The position numbers and the translations under genes were made by a program. This document shows, piece by piece, positions 1 to 7,572 of a stretch of 64,000 bases of DNA. How positions within the stretch are numbered: position 1 is the stretch's first letter; each line of letters opens with the position of its first letter. The notes beneath the pieces were generated by a model, which was not told the origin of the DNA, searched no databases, and saw only the letters and a program-made list of their open reading frames with translations. The DNA is from Scandinavium ludwigii_A (GTDB lineage: Bacteria > Pseudomonadota > Gammaproteobacteria > Enterobacterales > Enterobacteriaceae): assembly GCA_050516505.1 (NCBI GenBank), contig CP191518.1, forward strand, positions 2,914,001-2,978,000. The letters are read 5' to 3'.

Positions 1-149
1 GATAATGCGGTGACGAAGGGGCCCAGGCTACGGCCACCCAGAATATAATCGTCGAAGTTTTTGGTATTACGCCAGGCAATGAACCCAATCAGGATCATCC
101 CACAGATATAAATTAGAAACGTCACCACCATCGGTGTGCTAGTAGCCAT
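1..149 (-). CDS. putP: Sodium/proline symporter PutP (N-terminal fragment)
   Basis: Reading the minus strand from ATG at 149 gives about 50 residues beginning MATSTPMVVTFLIYICGM and containing the conserved stretch NFDDYILGGRSLGPFVTALS, nearly identical to the start of E. coli PutP. PutP is an inner-membrane Na+/proline symporter of the SSS family that feeds proline to PutA. The first transmembrane helix (about residues 7-27) is visible. The gene runs off the left edge, so only the N-terminus is present. It is divergent from putA across a 396-bp control region, the standard put arrangement. Confidence 0.95.
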   Translation of the reverse strand, partial: MATSTPMVVTFLIYICGMILIGFIAWRNTKNFDDYILGGRSLGPFVTAL

Positions 150-545
150 CGAAATTCTCCAGAATAACTCTTTTTATCCCTATTACCGGAACGAAGTAAT
201 GGGCTCTTTGTTACGGGCGGAGCGTATCCTGCCGTATGCTGAATTTATTCACAAACGATTTAACACTGCATTTACAGATAAAACATCCCGTCAACAGGAT
301 CATTTTCCTATAGGTTGCACTCGCTCACGCTTTTCACGGTTGCACCGCACAAAAGTGTTAAGCACCGCATAAAACCTGGCTCCCTCACCTCTATTCCCCG
401 TCTTATTCAGTGTTAAAAACATTTAACAGGTCATTGCTTTTCCTGATTGCAGGCGACGTCACACTTAACACGGTTGCACAAAGTTGCAACATGATGGATA
501 TTTCTGTGCAACTAGAGCAGCACTTAATATTGAGGGAGTTTTTTT
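150..545. promoter_or_regulatory. put control region with five PutA operators
   Basis: This divergent intergenic region contains five GTTGCA motifs: 314-319, 339-344, 473-478, 483-488 (the overlapping TGCAAC at 485-490 makes this one palindromic) and, as the complement TGCAAC, 507-512. In E. coli the ribbon-helix-helix domain of PutA represses putA and putP by binding five GTTGCA operators, so number and spread agree. The putA Shine-Dalgarno GAGGG lies at about 532-537. No gene is evident here. Confidence 0.85.
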
Positions 546-3500
546 ATGGCCAGCACCACCATGGGCGTAAAACTGGACGACGCCACGCGCGAGCGTATTA
601 AAAGCGCGGCAACACGCATTGACCGCACCCCGCACTGGCTGATTAAACAAGCCATTTTTAATTATCTGGAAAAACTGGAAAACGACGAAGCGTTACCAGA
701 ATTACCTGCCCTGCTCTCTGGCGCGGCAAATGAAAGCGATGAAGGCCTGGTGCAGGCTGAAGAGTCGCCTCAGCCATTCCTCGACTTCGCCGAGCAGATC
801 CTACCGCAGTCGGTGACCCGTTCTGCCATTACCGCCGCCTGGCGTCGGCCTGAAACCGATGCCGTGCCCATGCTGCTGGAGCAGGCTCGCCTGCCTCAGA
901 ACATTGCCGAACAAGCGCACTCTCTGGCTTATCAACTGGCCGAAAAACTGCGTAACCAGAAAACCGCCAGCGGTCGGGCCGGAATGGTGCAGAGCTTGTT
1001 GCAGGAATTCTCACTCTCTTCTCAAGAAGGTGTGGCGCTGATGTGTCTGGCGGAAGCGCTGCTGCGCATTCCCGATAAAGCCACGCGTGATGCACTGATC
1101 CGCGACAAAATCAGCAACGGGAACTGGCATTCTCACATTGGCCGCAGCCCGTCACTGTTCGTCAACGCTGCCACCTGGGGCCTGCTGTTCACCGGAAAAC
1201 TGGTGTCGACGCATAACGAAGCCAGCCTGTCGCGCTCCCTGAACCGCATCATTGGTAAGAGCGGTGAGCCGCTGATCCGCAAAGGCGTAGACATGGCAAT
1301 GCGCCTGATGGGCGAACAGTTCGTCACCGGCGAAACCATTTCTGAAGCGCTGGCCAACGCCCGTAAGCTGGAAGACAAAGGCTTCCGTTACTCCTACGAT
1401 ATGCTTGGCGAAGCGGCACTGACCGCCGCCGACGCGCAGGCGTACATGGTCTCCTACCAGCAGGCAATTCACTCAATCGGTAAAGCCTCCAACGGCCGCG
1501 GCATTTATGAAGGCCCTGGCATCTCGATTAAGTTGTCGGCGCTGCACCCGCGCTACAGCCGCGCGCAGTTCGACCGCGTGATGGACGAGCTATATCCGCG
1601 CCTGAAATCCCTGACGCTGCTGGCCCGCCAGTATGATATCGGCATAAACATTGATGCCGAAGAAGCTGACCGACTGGAGATCTCCCTCGATCTGCTGGAA
1701 AAACTCTGTTTTGAACCGGAACTGGCGGGCTGGAACGGCATCGGTTTTGTCATTCAGGCTTACCAGAAACGCTGCCCGGCGGTGATTGACTACCTGACCG
1801 ATCTGGCCACCCGCAGCCGTCGTCGCCTGATGATTCGCCTGGTGAAAGGCGCGTACTGGGACAGCGAAATTAAACGCGCGCAGATGGACGGCCTCGAAGG
1901 GTATCCGGTGTATACCCGCAAGGTCTATACCGACGTGTCTTACCTCGCCTGCGCCAAAAAACTGCTGGCGGTGCCGAACCTGATTTATCCGCAGTTCGCC
2001 ACTCACAACGCCCATACCCTGGCGGCGATTTACCAGCTGGCGGGTCAGAACTACTATCCCGGCCAGTATGAATTCCAGTGCCTGCACGGGATGGGCGAAC
2101 CGCTGTACGAACAGGTGGTGGGCAAAGTAGCCGACGGAAAACTGAACCGTCCATGCCGCATTTATGCCCCGGTAGGCACCCATGAAACGCTGCTGGCGTA
2201 TCTGGTGCGTCGTCTGCTGGAAAACGGCGCGAATACCTCTTTCGTGAACCGTATCGCCGATACCACCCTGCCGCTGGATGAACTGGTGGCTGACCCGGTT
2301 TCTGCCGTCGAGAAACTGGCCCAGCAGGAAGGCCAGGCCGGTCTACCGCATCCGAAAATCCCGCTGCCGCGCGAGCTGTACGGCGCAGGCCGTGATAACT
2401 CCGCCGGGCTGGATCTGGCCAACGAACACCGTCTGGCCTCACTCTCCTCTTCCCTGCTCAACAGCGCGCTGCAAAAATGGCGTGCCCTGCCGATGCTGGA
2501 ACAGGCGGTTGACGACGGCGATATGCAGCCGGTGATTAACCCGGCTGAACCGAAAGATATCGTCGGCTATGTGCGTGATGCATCCGAACGCGAAGTGGAA
2601 CAGGCCCTGACTAACGCGGTAAATAACGCGCCAATCTGGTTTGCCACGCCGCCGCACGAACGCGCCGCCATTCTTGAACGCGCCGCCGTATTAATGGAAG
2701 GCCAGATGCAGCAGCTGATGGGCATCCTGGTGCGCGAAGCGGGTAAAACCTTCAGCAACGCCATCGCTGAAGTTCGTGAAGCGGTGGATTTCCTGCATTA
2801 CTACGCCGGACAGGTCCGGGATGATTTTGCCAACGAAACCCATCGCCCACTGGGCCCTGTGGTCTGCATCAGCCCGTGGAACTTCCCGCTGGCGATCTTC
2901 ACCGGACAAATTGCTGCGGCGCTCGCCGCCGGGAACAGTGTGCTGGCGAAACCTGCCGAGCAGACCCCGCTGATTGCCGCGCAGGGCATCAATATTCTGC
3001 TGGAAGCTGGCGTACCGCCGGGCGTGGTGCAGCTGCTGCCGGGCCGCGGTGAAACCGTCGGCGCGCAACTCACATCCGACAACCGCGTACGCGGGGTGAT
3101 GTTTACCGGTTCCACCGAAGTGGCGACGCTGTTGCAGCGTAATATCGCCAGCCGCCTCGATCCGCAGGGACGCCCGACGCCGCTTATCGCCGAAACCGGC
3201 GGGATGAACGCGATGATCGTGGACTCCTCCGCGTTAACTGAACAGGTGGTGATTGACGTCCTGGCCTCCGCGTTCGACAGCGCCGGACAACGCTGTTCTG
3301 CCCTGCGCGTGCTGTGTTTGCAGGACGATATCGCCGACCACACCCTGACGATGCTGAAAGGCGCGATGGCGGAATGCAGAATGGGCAACCCAGGCCGCAT
3401 GACCACGGATATTGGCCCGGTAATTGATGCCGACGCCAAAGACAATATCGAGCGCCACATTCAGACTCTGCGCAGCAAAGGCCGCCCGGTGTTCCAGGCC

Positions 3501-4508
3501 GCACGTGATAACAGTGAAGACCGCCGCGAATGGGCCACCGGCACCTTCGTGCCGCCCACGCTGATTGAGCTGGAAAGCTTCGATGAGCTGCAAAAAGAAG
3601 TGTTCGGCCCAGTGCTGCACGTGGTGCGCTACAACCGTAACAACCTGAATGCGCTGGTCGATCAGATTAATGCCTCCGGCTACGGTTTAACCCTCGGCGT
3701 GCATACCCGCATCGACGAAACCATCGCCCAGGTGACCGGCAGCGCCAACGTCGGCAACCTGTACGTGAACCGTAATATGGTGGGCGCGGTCGTCGGCGTG
3801 CAGCCGTTCGGTGGCGAAGGCTTGTCCGGTACAGGTCCGAAAGCCGGGGGCCCGATGTACCTCTATCGCCTGCTCTCCAGCCGCCCGGAAGACGCGCTGT
3901 TAACCACCCTGAACCGTCAGGATGCCGAGCGTCCGGCGGATGCTCAGCTGAAATCCCTGCTGGAACAGCCGCTGGTTGCCCTGCGTGAATGGGCCAACGG
4001 TCGCCCTGAACTGAGCTCGCTTTGCCACCGTTACGGTGAACTGGCCCAGGCCGGGACCCAGCGTTTATTGCCTGGCCCGACCGGCGAGCGCAATACCTGG
4101 ACGCTGATGCCGCGTGAACGCGTGCTGTGCCTTGCGGATAACGAGGAAGATGCGCTGGTGCAGCTCGCCGCCGTTACCGCCGTCGGCAGTGAAATCCTGT
4201 GGCCGGATGAAAGCCTGCATCGCGGGCTGGCAAAACAGTTGCCGAAAGCGGTCAACGATCGTATTCACTTCGCCAAACGCGAGCAGATTGCGGGCGAGGC
4301 GTTTGACGCGGTGATTTATCACGGTGATTCAGACCAGCTGCGTGACCTGTGCCAGCAAGTGGCGGCGCGCGACGGCGCGATTATCTCGGTGCAGGGTTTT
4401 GCCCGCGGCGAAACCAATCTGCTGCTGGAACGCCTGTACGTTGAACGCTCGCTGAGCGTCAACACCGCAGCGGCGGGCGGTAACGCCAGCCTGATGACAA
4501 TCGGTTAA
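546..4508 (+). CDS. putA: Trifunctional PutA: repressor, proline dehydrogenase, P5C dehydrogenase
   Basis: The 1320-residue product has exactly the E. coli length. Residues 1-47 form the ribbon-helix-helix DNA-binding domain (TTMGVKLDDATRERIKSAAT). Residues about 260-610 are the FAD-dependent proline dehydrogenase barrel (GPGISIKLSALHPRYS, RLVKGAYWDSEIKRAQ, FQCLHGMGEPLYEQV). Residues about 650-1130 are the NAD-dependent glutamate-semialdehyde dehydrogenase, with SPWNF at 776-780, general-base Glu883 and nucleophile Cys917 in GQRCSA, matching E. coli numbering. It oxidises proline to glutamate at the membrane; without proline it represses the put genes. The start ATG follows GGGAG. The first ATG is kept because the next Met would cut into the ribbon-helix-helix. 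Confidence 0.98.
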   Translation: MASTTMGVKLDDATRERIKSAATRIDRTPHWLIKQAIFNYLEKLENDEALPELPALLSGAANESDEGLVQAEESPQPFLDFAEQILPQSVTRSAITAAWRRPETDAVPMLLEQARLPQNIAEQAHSLAYQLAEKLRNQKTASGRAGMVQSLLQEFSLSSQEGVALMCLAEALLRIPDKATRDALIRDKISNGNWHSHIGRSPSLFVNAATWGLLFTGKLVSTHNEASLSRSLNRIIGKSGEPLIRKGVDMAMRLMGEQFVTGETISEALANARKLEDKGFRYSYDMLGEAALTAADAQAYMVSYQQAIHSIGKASNGRGIYEGPGISIKLSALHPRYSRAQFDRVMDELYPRLKSLTLLARQYDIGINIDAEEADRLEISLDLLEKLCFEPELAGWNGIGFVIQAYQKRCPAVIDYLTDLATRSRRRLMIRLVKGAYWDSEIKRAQMDGLEGYPVYTRKVYTDVSYLACAKKLLAVPNLIYPQFATHNAHTLAAIYQLAGQNYYPGQYEFQCLHGMGEPLYEQVVGKVADGKLNRPCRIYAPVGTHETLLAYLVRRLLENGANTSFVNRIADTTLPLDELVADPVSAVEKLAQQEGQAGLPHPKIPLPRELYGAGRDNSAGLDLANEHRLASLSSSLLNSALQKWRALPMLEQAVDDGDMQPVINPAEPKDIVGYVRDASEREVEQALTNAVNNAPIWFATPPHERAAILERAAVLMEGQMQQLMGILVREAGKTFSNAIAEVREAVDFLHYYAGQVRDDFANETHRPLGPVVCISPWNFPLAIFTGQIAAALAAGNSVLAKPAEQTPLIAAQGINILLEAGVPPGVVQLLPGRGETVGAQLTSDNRVRGVMFTGSTEVATLLQRNIASRLDPQGRPTPLIAETGGMNAMIVDSSALTEQVVIDVLASAFDSAGQRCSALRVLCLQDDIADHTLTMLKGAMAECRMGNPGRMTTDIGPVIDADAKDNIERHIQTLRSKGRPVFQAARDNSEDRREWATGTFVPPTLIELESFDELQKEVFGPVLHVVRYNRNNLNALVDQINASGYGLTLGVHTRIDETIAQVTGSANVGNLYVNRNMVGAVVGVQPFGGEGLSGTGPKAGGPMYLYRLLSSRPEDALLTTLNRQDAERPADAQLKSLLEQPLVALREWANGRPELSSLCHRYGELAQAGTQRLLPGPTGERNTWTLMPRERVLCLADNEEDALVQLAAVTAVGSEILWPDESLHRGLAKQLPKAVNDRIHFAKREQIAGEAFDAVIYHGDSDQLRDLCQQVAARDGAIISVQGFARGETNLLLERLYVERSLSVNTAAAGGNASLMTIG

Positions 4509-4545
4509 GCTTGTGATTAATTAGTGGCATAGCGCCCCTTCCCCC

Positions 4546-4584
4546 TGTAGGCCCGGTAAGCGACAGCGCAACCGGGCTTTTTTT
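4546..4584 (+). repeat. REP-type palindrome doubling as terminator
   Basis: The sequence tgtaggcccggtaagcg is followed by cagcgcaaccgggc, pairing GCCCGGT (4551-4557) with ACCGGGC (4571-4577) and inner GCG/CGC, then seven T residues. The same element recurs at 48330-48361 and as a decayed copy at 22277-22310. It lies 38 nt after the putA stop and 13 nt before the next start codon. It probably terminates or stabilises the putA transcript. Confidence 0.8.
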
Positions 4585-4596
4585 GGAGAAAACACA

Positions 4597-4989
4597 ATGA
4601 AACTGATTATTATCGCCGCTGCCGCCCTGCTGATCAGCACTTCCGTTCTGGCGGATGACTGTGAATCCGCCACCTCTCAGGCTGGGCTAAACGAGTGCGC
4701 CGGCAATGAATATAAAAAGCAGGATGACTTGCTCAATCAGACCTATAAAGAGGCGTTGAAACTCGCCACCGACACGCAGAAAACCCAGCTCATTACGGCA
4801 CAAAAAGCGTGGATTGCCTTTCGCGATGCCGACTGTGCATTTTTAACGTCCGGGGCAGACGGAGCCTCCGTCGCACCGATGGTTCACGCACAATGCATGA
4901 CCGACAAAACGCGCGAACGCACTGAACTGCTAAAAAGCACGCTCAGCTGCGAAGAAGGCGATGTCAGCTGTGTCTTCCCGCCGCATTAA
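4597..4989 (+). CDS. Secreted LprI/DUF1311-family protein
   Basis: This 130-residue protein has a Sec signal peptide (MKLIIIAAAALLISTSVLA, cleavage near 19/20) and a mature part with six cysteines. It carries the family signature of the DUF1311/LprI group: a paired C...C start, QKAWIAFRDADC and AQCMTDKTRERT. Members are small periplasmic proteins; LprI of Mycobacterium inhibits lysozyme, but that activity should not be assumed here. The SD GGAG at 4585-4588 sits directly after the REP/terminator T-run, so no promoter fits between hairpin and start. The 3' end overlaps the convergent rutR by 4 nt. Specific function unknown. Confidence 0.8.
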   Translation: MKLIIIAAAALLISTSVLADDCESATSQAGLNECAGNEYKKQDDLLNQTYKEALKLATDTQKTQLITAQKAWIAFRDADCAFLTSGADGASVAPMVHAQCMTDKTRERTELLKSTLSCEEGDVSCVFPPH

Positions 4990-5624
4990 CGCAAGCGGAT
5001 CCCTTCAATAATCATGCGCTGCACGTTCTCCACCGTCTGCTGGAAGAACGCCTCATCACGCAGCGTTTTGCCCGTGACCGCCTCCACCTGCGTGGAAAAA
5101 TCCGCGTAGTGCTGGGTGGCGGCCCAAATCATGAAGATCAGATGGTTAGGGTCAATCGGGGCCAGTTTGCCCTCGCTGACCCAGGCAGAAATAATCGCCG
5201 ATTTTTCATCGACCAGTGATTTCAAATCCCCGGTTAATTCCGCCATCAGCAGCGGCGCACCCTGTAACATCTCAAGGCAAAACAGACGCGAGGCTTCCGG
5301 GTAATCCCGCGAAACTTCAAGCTTGAGGCGGATATACTCGCCAATCGCTACCAGCGGCGTGAACTCTTCCCGAAACGCGCGCAGCGGCGCCAGCCAGATA
5401 TCGAGGATATTGCGCATCACCGCCACGTACAGCGCTTCTTTCGACGGGTAGTAATACAACAGATTGGTTTTCGACACGCCCGCCTGCTCTGCTACCTGTT
5501 CCAGGCGCGTGCCATGAATACCAAACTGAGAAAAGGTGTTCAGCGCCGCCGTCAGAATGGCCTCTTTTTTAGCGCTCACCGCCAGACTGCGTTTCCCGGT
5601 TTTTTTTACGGCTGCCTGAGCCAT
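4986..5624 (-). CDS. rutR: TetR-family pyrimidine regulator RutR
   Basis: The 212-residue protein matches E. coli RutR over its whole length, including the TetR helix-turn-helix at about 38-60 (GVSKTNLLYYYPSKEALY) and the all-alpha ligand domain with QHYADFSTQVEAVTG. In E. coli, uracil or thymine releases RutR from its operators, derepressing rutABCDEFG and affecting carAB. Here the divergent rut operon is absent; instead rutR lies 10 nt behind a DMT transporter gene on the same strand. The regulator is intact, so it probably serves remaining targets such as carAB or the transporter itself (inference). Confidence 0.93.
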   Translation of the reverse strand: MAQAAVKKTGKRSLAVSAKKEAILTAALNTFSQFGIHGTRLEQVAEQAGVSKTNLLYYYPSKEALYVAVMRNILDIWLAPLRAFREEFTPLVAIGEYIRLKLEVSRDYPEASRLFCLEMLQGAPLLMAELTGDLKSLVDEKSAIISAWVSEGKLAPIDPNHLIFMIWAATQHYADFSTQVEAVTGKTLRDEAFFQQTVENVQRMIIEGIRLR

Positions 5625-5634
5625 AGCACTCTCC

Positions 5635-6567
5635 TTATTTCTGCGCGGGGCATTTGTTTTCTGCGTCTTGCGCCACCTGCGCTAACGCCTTTTTCTTTTT
5701 GAATTTCAGTTCGCTGACCAGCACGCCCGCGATGATAAACGCCGCACCAAGCAGCGCCAGCATCGGTAAGCGTTCACCCGCCATACGACCAAAGATGCCC
5801 GCCCACACCGGCTCGCCGGTATAAATCACCGTTGCGCGGGTCGGGGAAACGCTGCGCTGCGCCCAGTTCATCACCACCTGAATAATGGCGCTGAAAATCC
5901 CTAAGCCCAAGGCAACCACCAGCAGGCCCGGCGAAAATGACGGAACAGATTCTCCGGCGGGGATCATCATGGTGAATGCCACCAGCGACGCGGTGGCCAG
6001 CTGCACGACAGTGACCCGGCGCACATCCACCTTCCCGGCCCAGGCGCTGATCAGAATAATTTCTGCGGCAATCGCCAACGCGCCCGCGAGCGTGATGATT
6101 TCCCCGGCGCCGAGCGCCAGCAGATTTCCGTCCGGCCCGGCGAGTAAAATCAGACCGATGAACGCCAGCAGAATCCCGACGCAGGACATCAGCCCCGGCA
6201 TACGCCCGAGACACAGCCATTGCAGGAGCGGCACCAGCGGCACGTACATCGCGGTAATAAAGGCCGATTTGCTGCTGGAAATAGACTGTAAGCCCCAGGT
6301 TTGCAGGCTGTAGCCGAACGCGATGGCTATCCCAATCATCACGCCCGCTTTCAATTCAAGCCGCGTTAGCCCACGCAGGGAGCGCAACGAAAGTACACCT
6401 ACGGCGATAGCCGCGGTGGCGAAGCGCAGTCCGACAAAAAAGAAGGGATCACTCAGGGTGACGGCGTATTGCACCGCCAGAAACGTGCCGCCCCAGAACA
6501 TGGTGATGACAATCAGGAGCGCTTCCTGAGGCTTAATCGAGAATTGATAGCGAGAAAGAAAGGACAT
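5635..6567 (-). CDS. EamA/DMT-superfamily inner-membrane transporter
   Basis: The 310-residue protein has about ten hydrophobic helices in two tandem EamA repeats (first half to about residue 145, second from about 150), with the typical FWGGTFLAVQYA start, the helix-3/4 motif SSSKSAFITAMYVPLVPLLQW and the second-repeat motif RATVIYTGEPVWAG. The tail is lysine-rich and cytoplasmic (KFKKKKALAQ). DMT proteins export or import small metabolites such as amino acids and nucleobases; the substrate cannot be read from sequence. It is 10 nt upstream of rutR on the same strand, so the two are very likely co-transcribed, which makes a pyrimidine-related substrate a reasonable guess but no more. Confidence 0.85.
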   Translation of the reverse strand: MSFLSRYQFSIKPQEALLIVITMFWGGTFLAVQYAVTLSDPFFFVGLRFATAAIAVGVLSLRSLRGLTRLELKAGVMIGIAIAFGYSLQTWGLQSISSSKSAFITAMYVPLVPLLQWLCLGRMPGLMSCVGILLAFIGLILLAGPDGNLLALGAGEIITLAGALAIAAEIILISAWAGKVDVRRVTVVQLATASLVAFTMMIPAGESVPSFSPGLLVVALGLGIFSAIIQVVMNWAQRSVSPTRATVIYTGEPVWAGIFGRMAGERLPMLALLGAAFIIAGVLVSELKFKKKKALAQVAQDAENKCPAQK

Positions 6568-6636
6568 AGAACCGCCGGGATAACATTCAGCCCAACAGTG
6601 TGCAGATTACCGCGGACTGCTGCAACCAGCAGGCAT

Positions 6637-6663
6637 AAAAAAACCGCCGGGAAGGCCCGGCGG
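6637..6663 (-). terminator. Terminator downstream of ymdF
   Basis: The stem CCGCCGGG/CCCGGCGG (6644-6651 with 6656-6663) is followed on the minus strand by a run of seven U. It lies after the ymdF stop and before the DMT transporter start, separating the two transcripts. Confidence 0.85.
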
Positions 6664-6711
6664 CGGGGATTTGATGGGGCTCAGGTCGCCACATCGTACG
6701 GCGTCAGTCCA

Positions 6712-6888
6712 CTAGCTATTACGATTGCTGCCGTGGCTGTTTTTCCCCCCTTTCTTGCCAGCTTCAGAGGCGCGCTGAGGGTCGTTTTTGAAGTTACCCC
6801 CGCTGTGCTGGCCACCTTTACGACCTGCTTCTGATGCTCTATCACGGTCTTCGGCGAAATTACCCGAACCGCCACGATGGTTTGCCAT
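6712..6888 (-). CDS. ymdF: KGG-motif stress protein YmdF
   Basis: The minus strand from ATG at 6888 encodes 58 residues beginning MANHRGGSGNFAEDRDRASE and containing repeats of the form RASEAG(R/K)KGG, close to E. coli YmdF and the related YciG (con-10/KGG family). The protein is very hydrophilic, with no hydrophobic core and no signal peptide, as expected for a hydrophilin-like general stress protein. In E. coli relatives these are RpoS-dependent. The SD GGAGG (about 6894-6898) supports the start. Gene position beside wrbA matches E. coli. Confidence 0.92.
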   Translation of the reverse strand: MANHRGGSGNFAEDRDRASEAGRKGGQHSGGNFKNDPQRASEAGKKGGKNSHGSNRNS

Positions 6889-7217
6889 TACGGACCTCCA
6901 ATCAATTGTTCAGACATCATATTGCATTACGTGATGTGGAATATTCCACTGCGCGGTGACGGGCCAGTGGCCTGTTTATTGCCGCGTGGAACTAAGCTTA
7001 GTGGAAGCCTCTCATTCCTCCAGTAAACGGTAATATCTTGCAACATGCGCTCAGCGGAAAGTATGAGTTTTCCGCTGAGCGACGCATAAGCGACTCTCCT
7101 GGCTTATGAAAAATTCGCCCAGGAAAGTGTGTCATTTTGCTACAGGATAACTACCGCTTACCATACTGTTCAACTGACTGAATTAACGCGTGTTTTCCCC
7201 AATCAATCGGCACAACG
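6889..7217. other. Non-coding stretch with a strong inverted repeat
   Basis: About 330 bp without a credible gene. It holds the ymdF promoter on the right side of ymdF and a perfect 13-bp inverted repeat at 7048-7060 / 7069-7081 (CGCTCAGCGGAAA ... TTTCCGCTGAGCG, 8-nt loop). There is no T-run, so it is not a simple intrinsic terminator. A second, weaker pair, cctgg/ccagg, follows at about 7098-7124. Confidence 0.7.
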
Positions 7218-7502
7218 TCAGCCGTGTAAATGACCGACGTAAACGCCTTGCTTTATCAGCGCCACTTTTCCTGTTTTATAAACAATCACCTGGTATAAAC
7301 CGGAGCTGTAAACGGTGGCGTTGGACGTTTTCTCATCCAGCGCACACGGCTTGTCATCCAGGTAAGCGAAATAGCCATTATCCACGCGGAAACTGACCCC
7401 ATAGCCTTCATAGCTTTGCGCCGTATGTGTTGCCGCCTGGCAGAACAGCGAGGTTCCAGCCAGCAGGAGACCTGACACGACAGACTTCATGCTCATCATC
7501 AT
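7218..7502 (-). CDS. Small secreted protein behind the adhesin gene
   Basis: The product is 94 residues, or 90 if the fifth codon (MKSVVSG, ATG at 7490) is the true start; ATG codons at 7502, 7499 and 7496 compete for the same weak SD (AAAGAG). It has a Sec signal peptide ending near LFCQAA; the cysteine is not in a lipobox, so it is not a lipoprotein. The mature part (about 68 residues) is rich in Tyr and Gly (SYEGYGVSFRVDNGYFAYLDD). It lies 70 nt downstream of the trimeric adhesin gene on the same strand with no terminator evident between, so the pair may be an operon. I do not recognise the family. Confidence 0.65.
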   Translation of the reverse strand: MMMSMKSVVSGLLLAGTSLFCQAATHTAQSYEGYGVSFRVDNGYFAYLDDKPCALDEKTSNATVYSSGLYQVIVYKTGKVALIKQGVYVGHLHG

Positions 7503-7572
7503 TCACTCTTTTTATTTCCGTTCAGGACGGAGTTTTGTTTTTGTGGGGCTGATTAGCCCCGTTAGAAATGGA

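Noticed and set aside
2801..3460. 219-codon minus-strand frame within putA
   Set aside because: GC-rich shadow frame of a conserved gene; no start signal and no recognisable protein.
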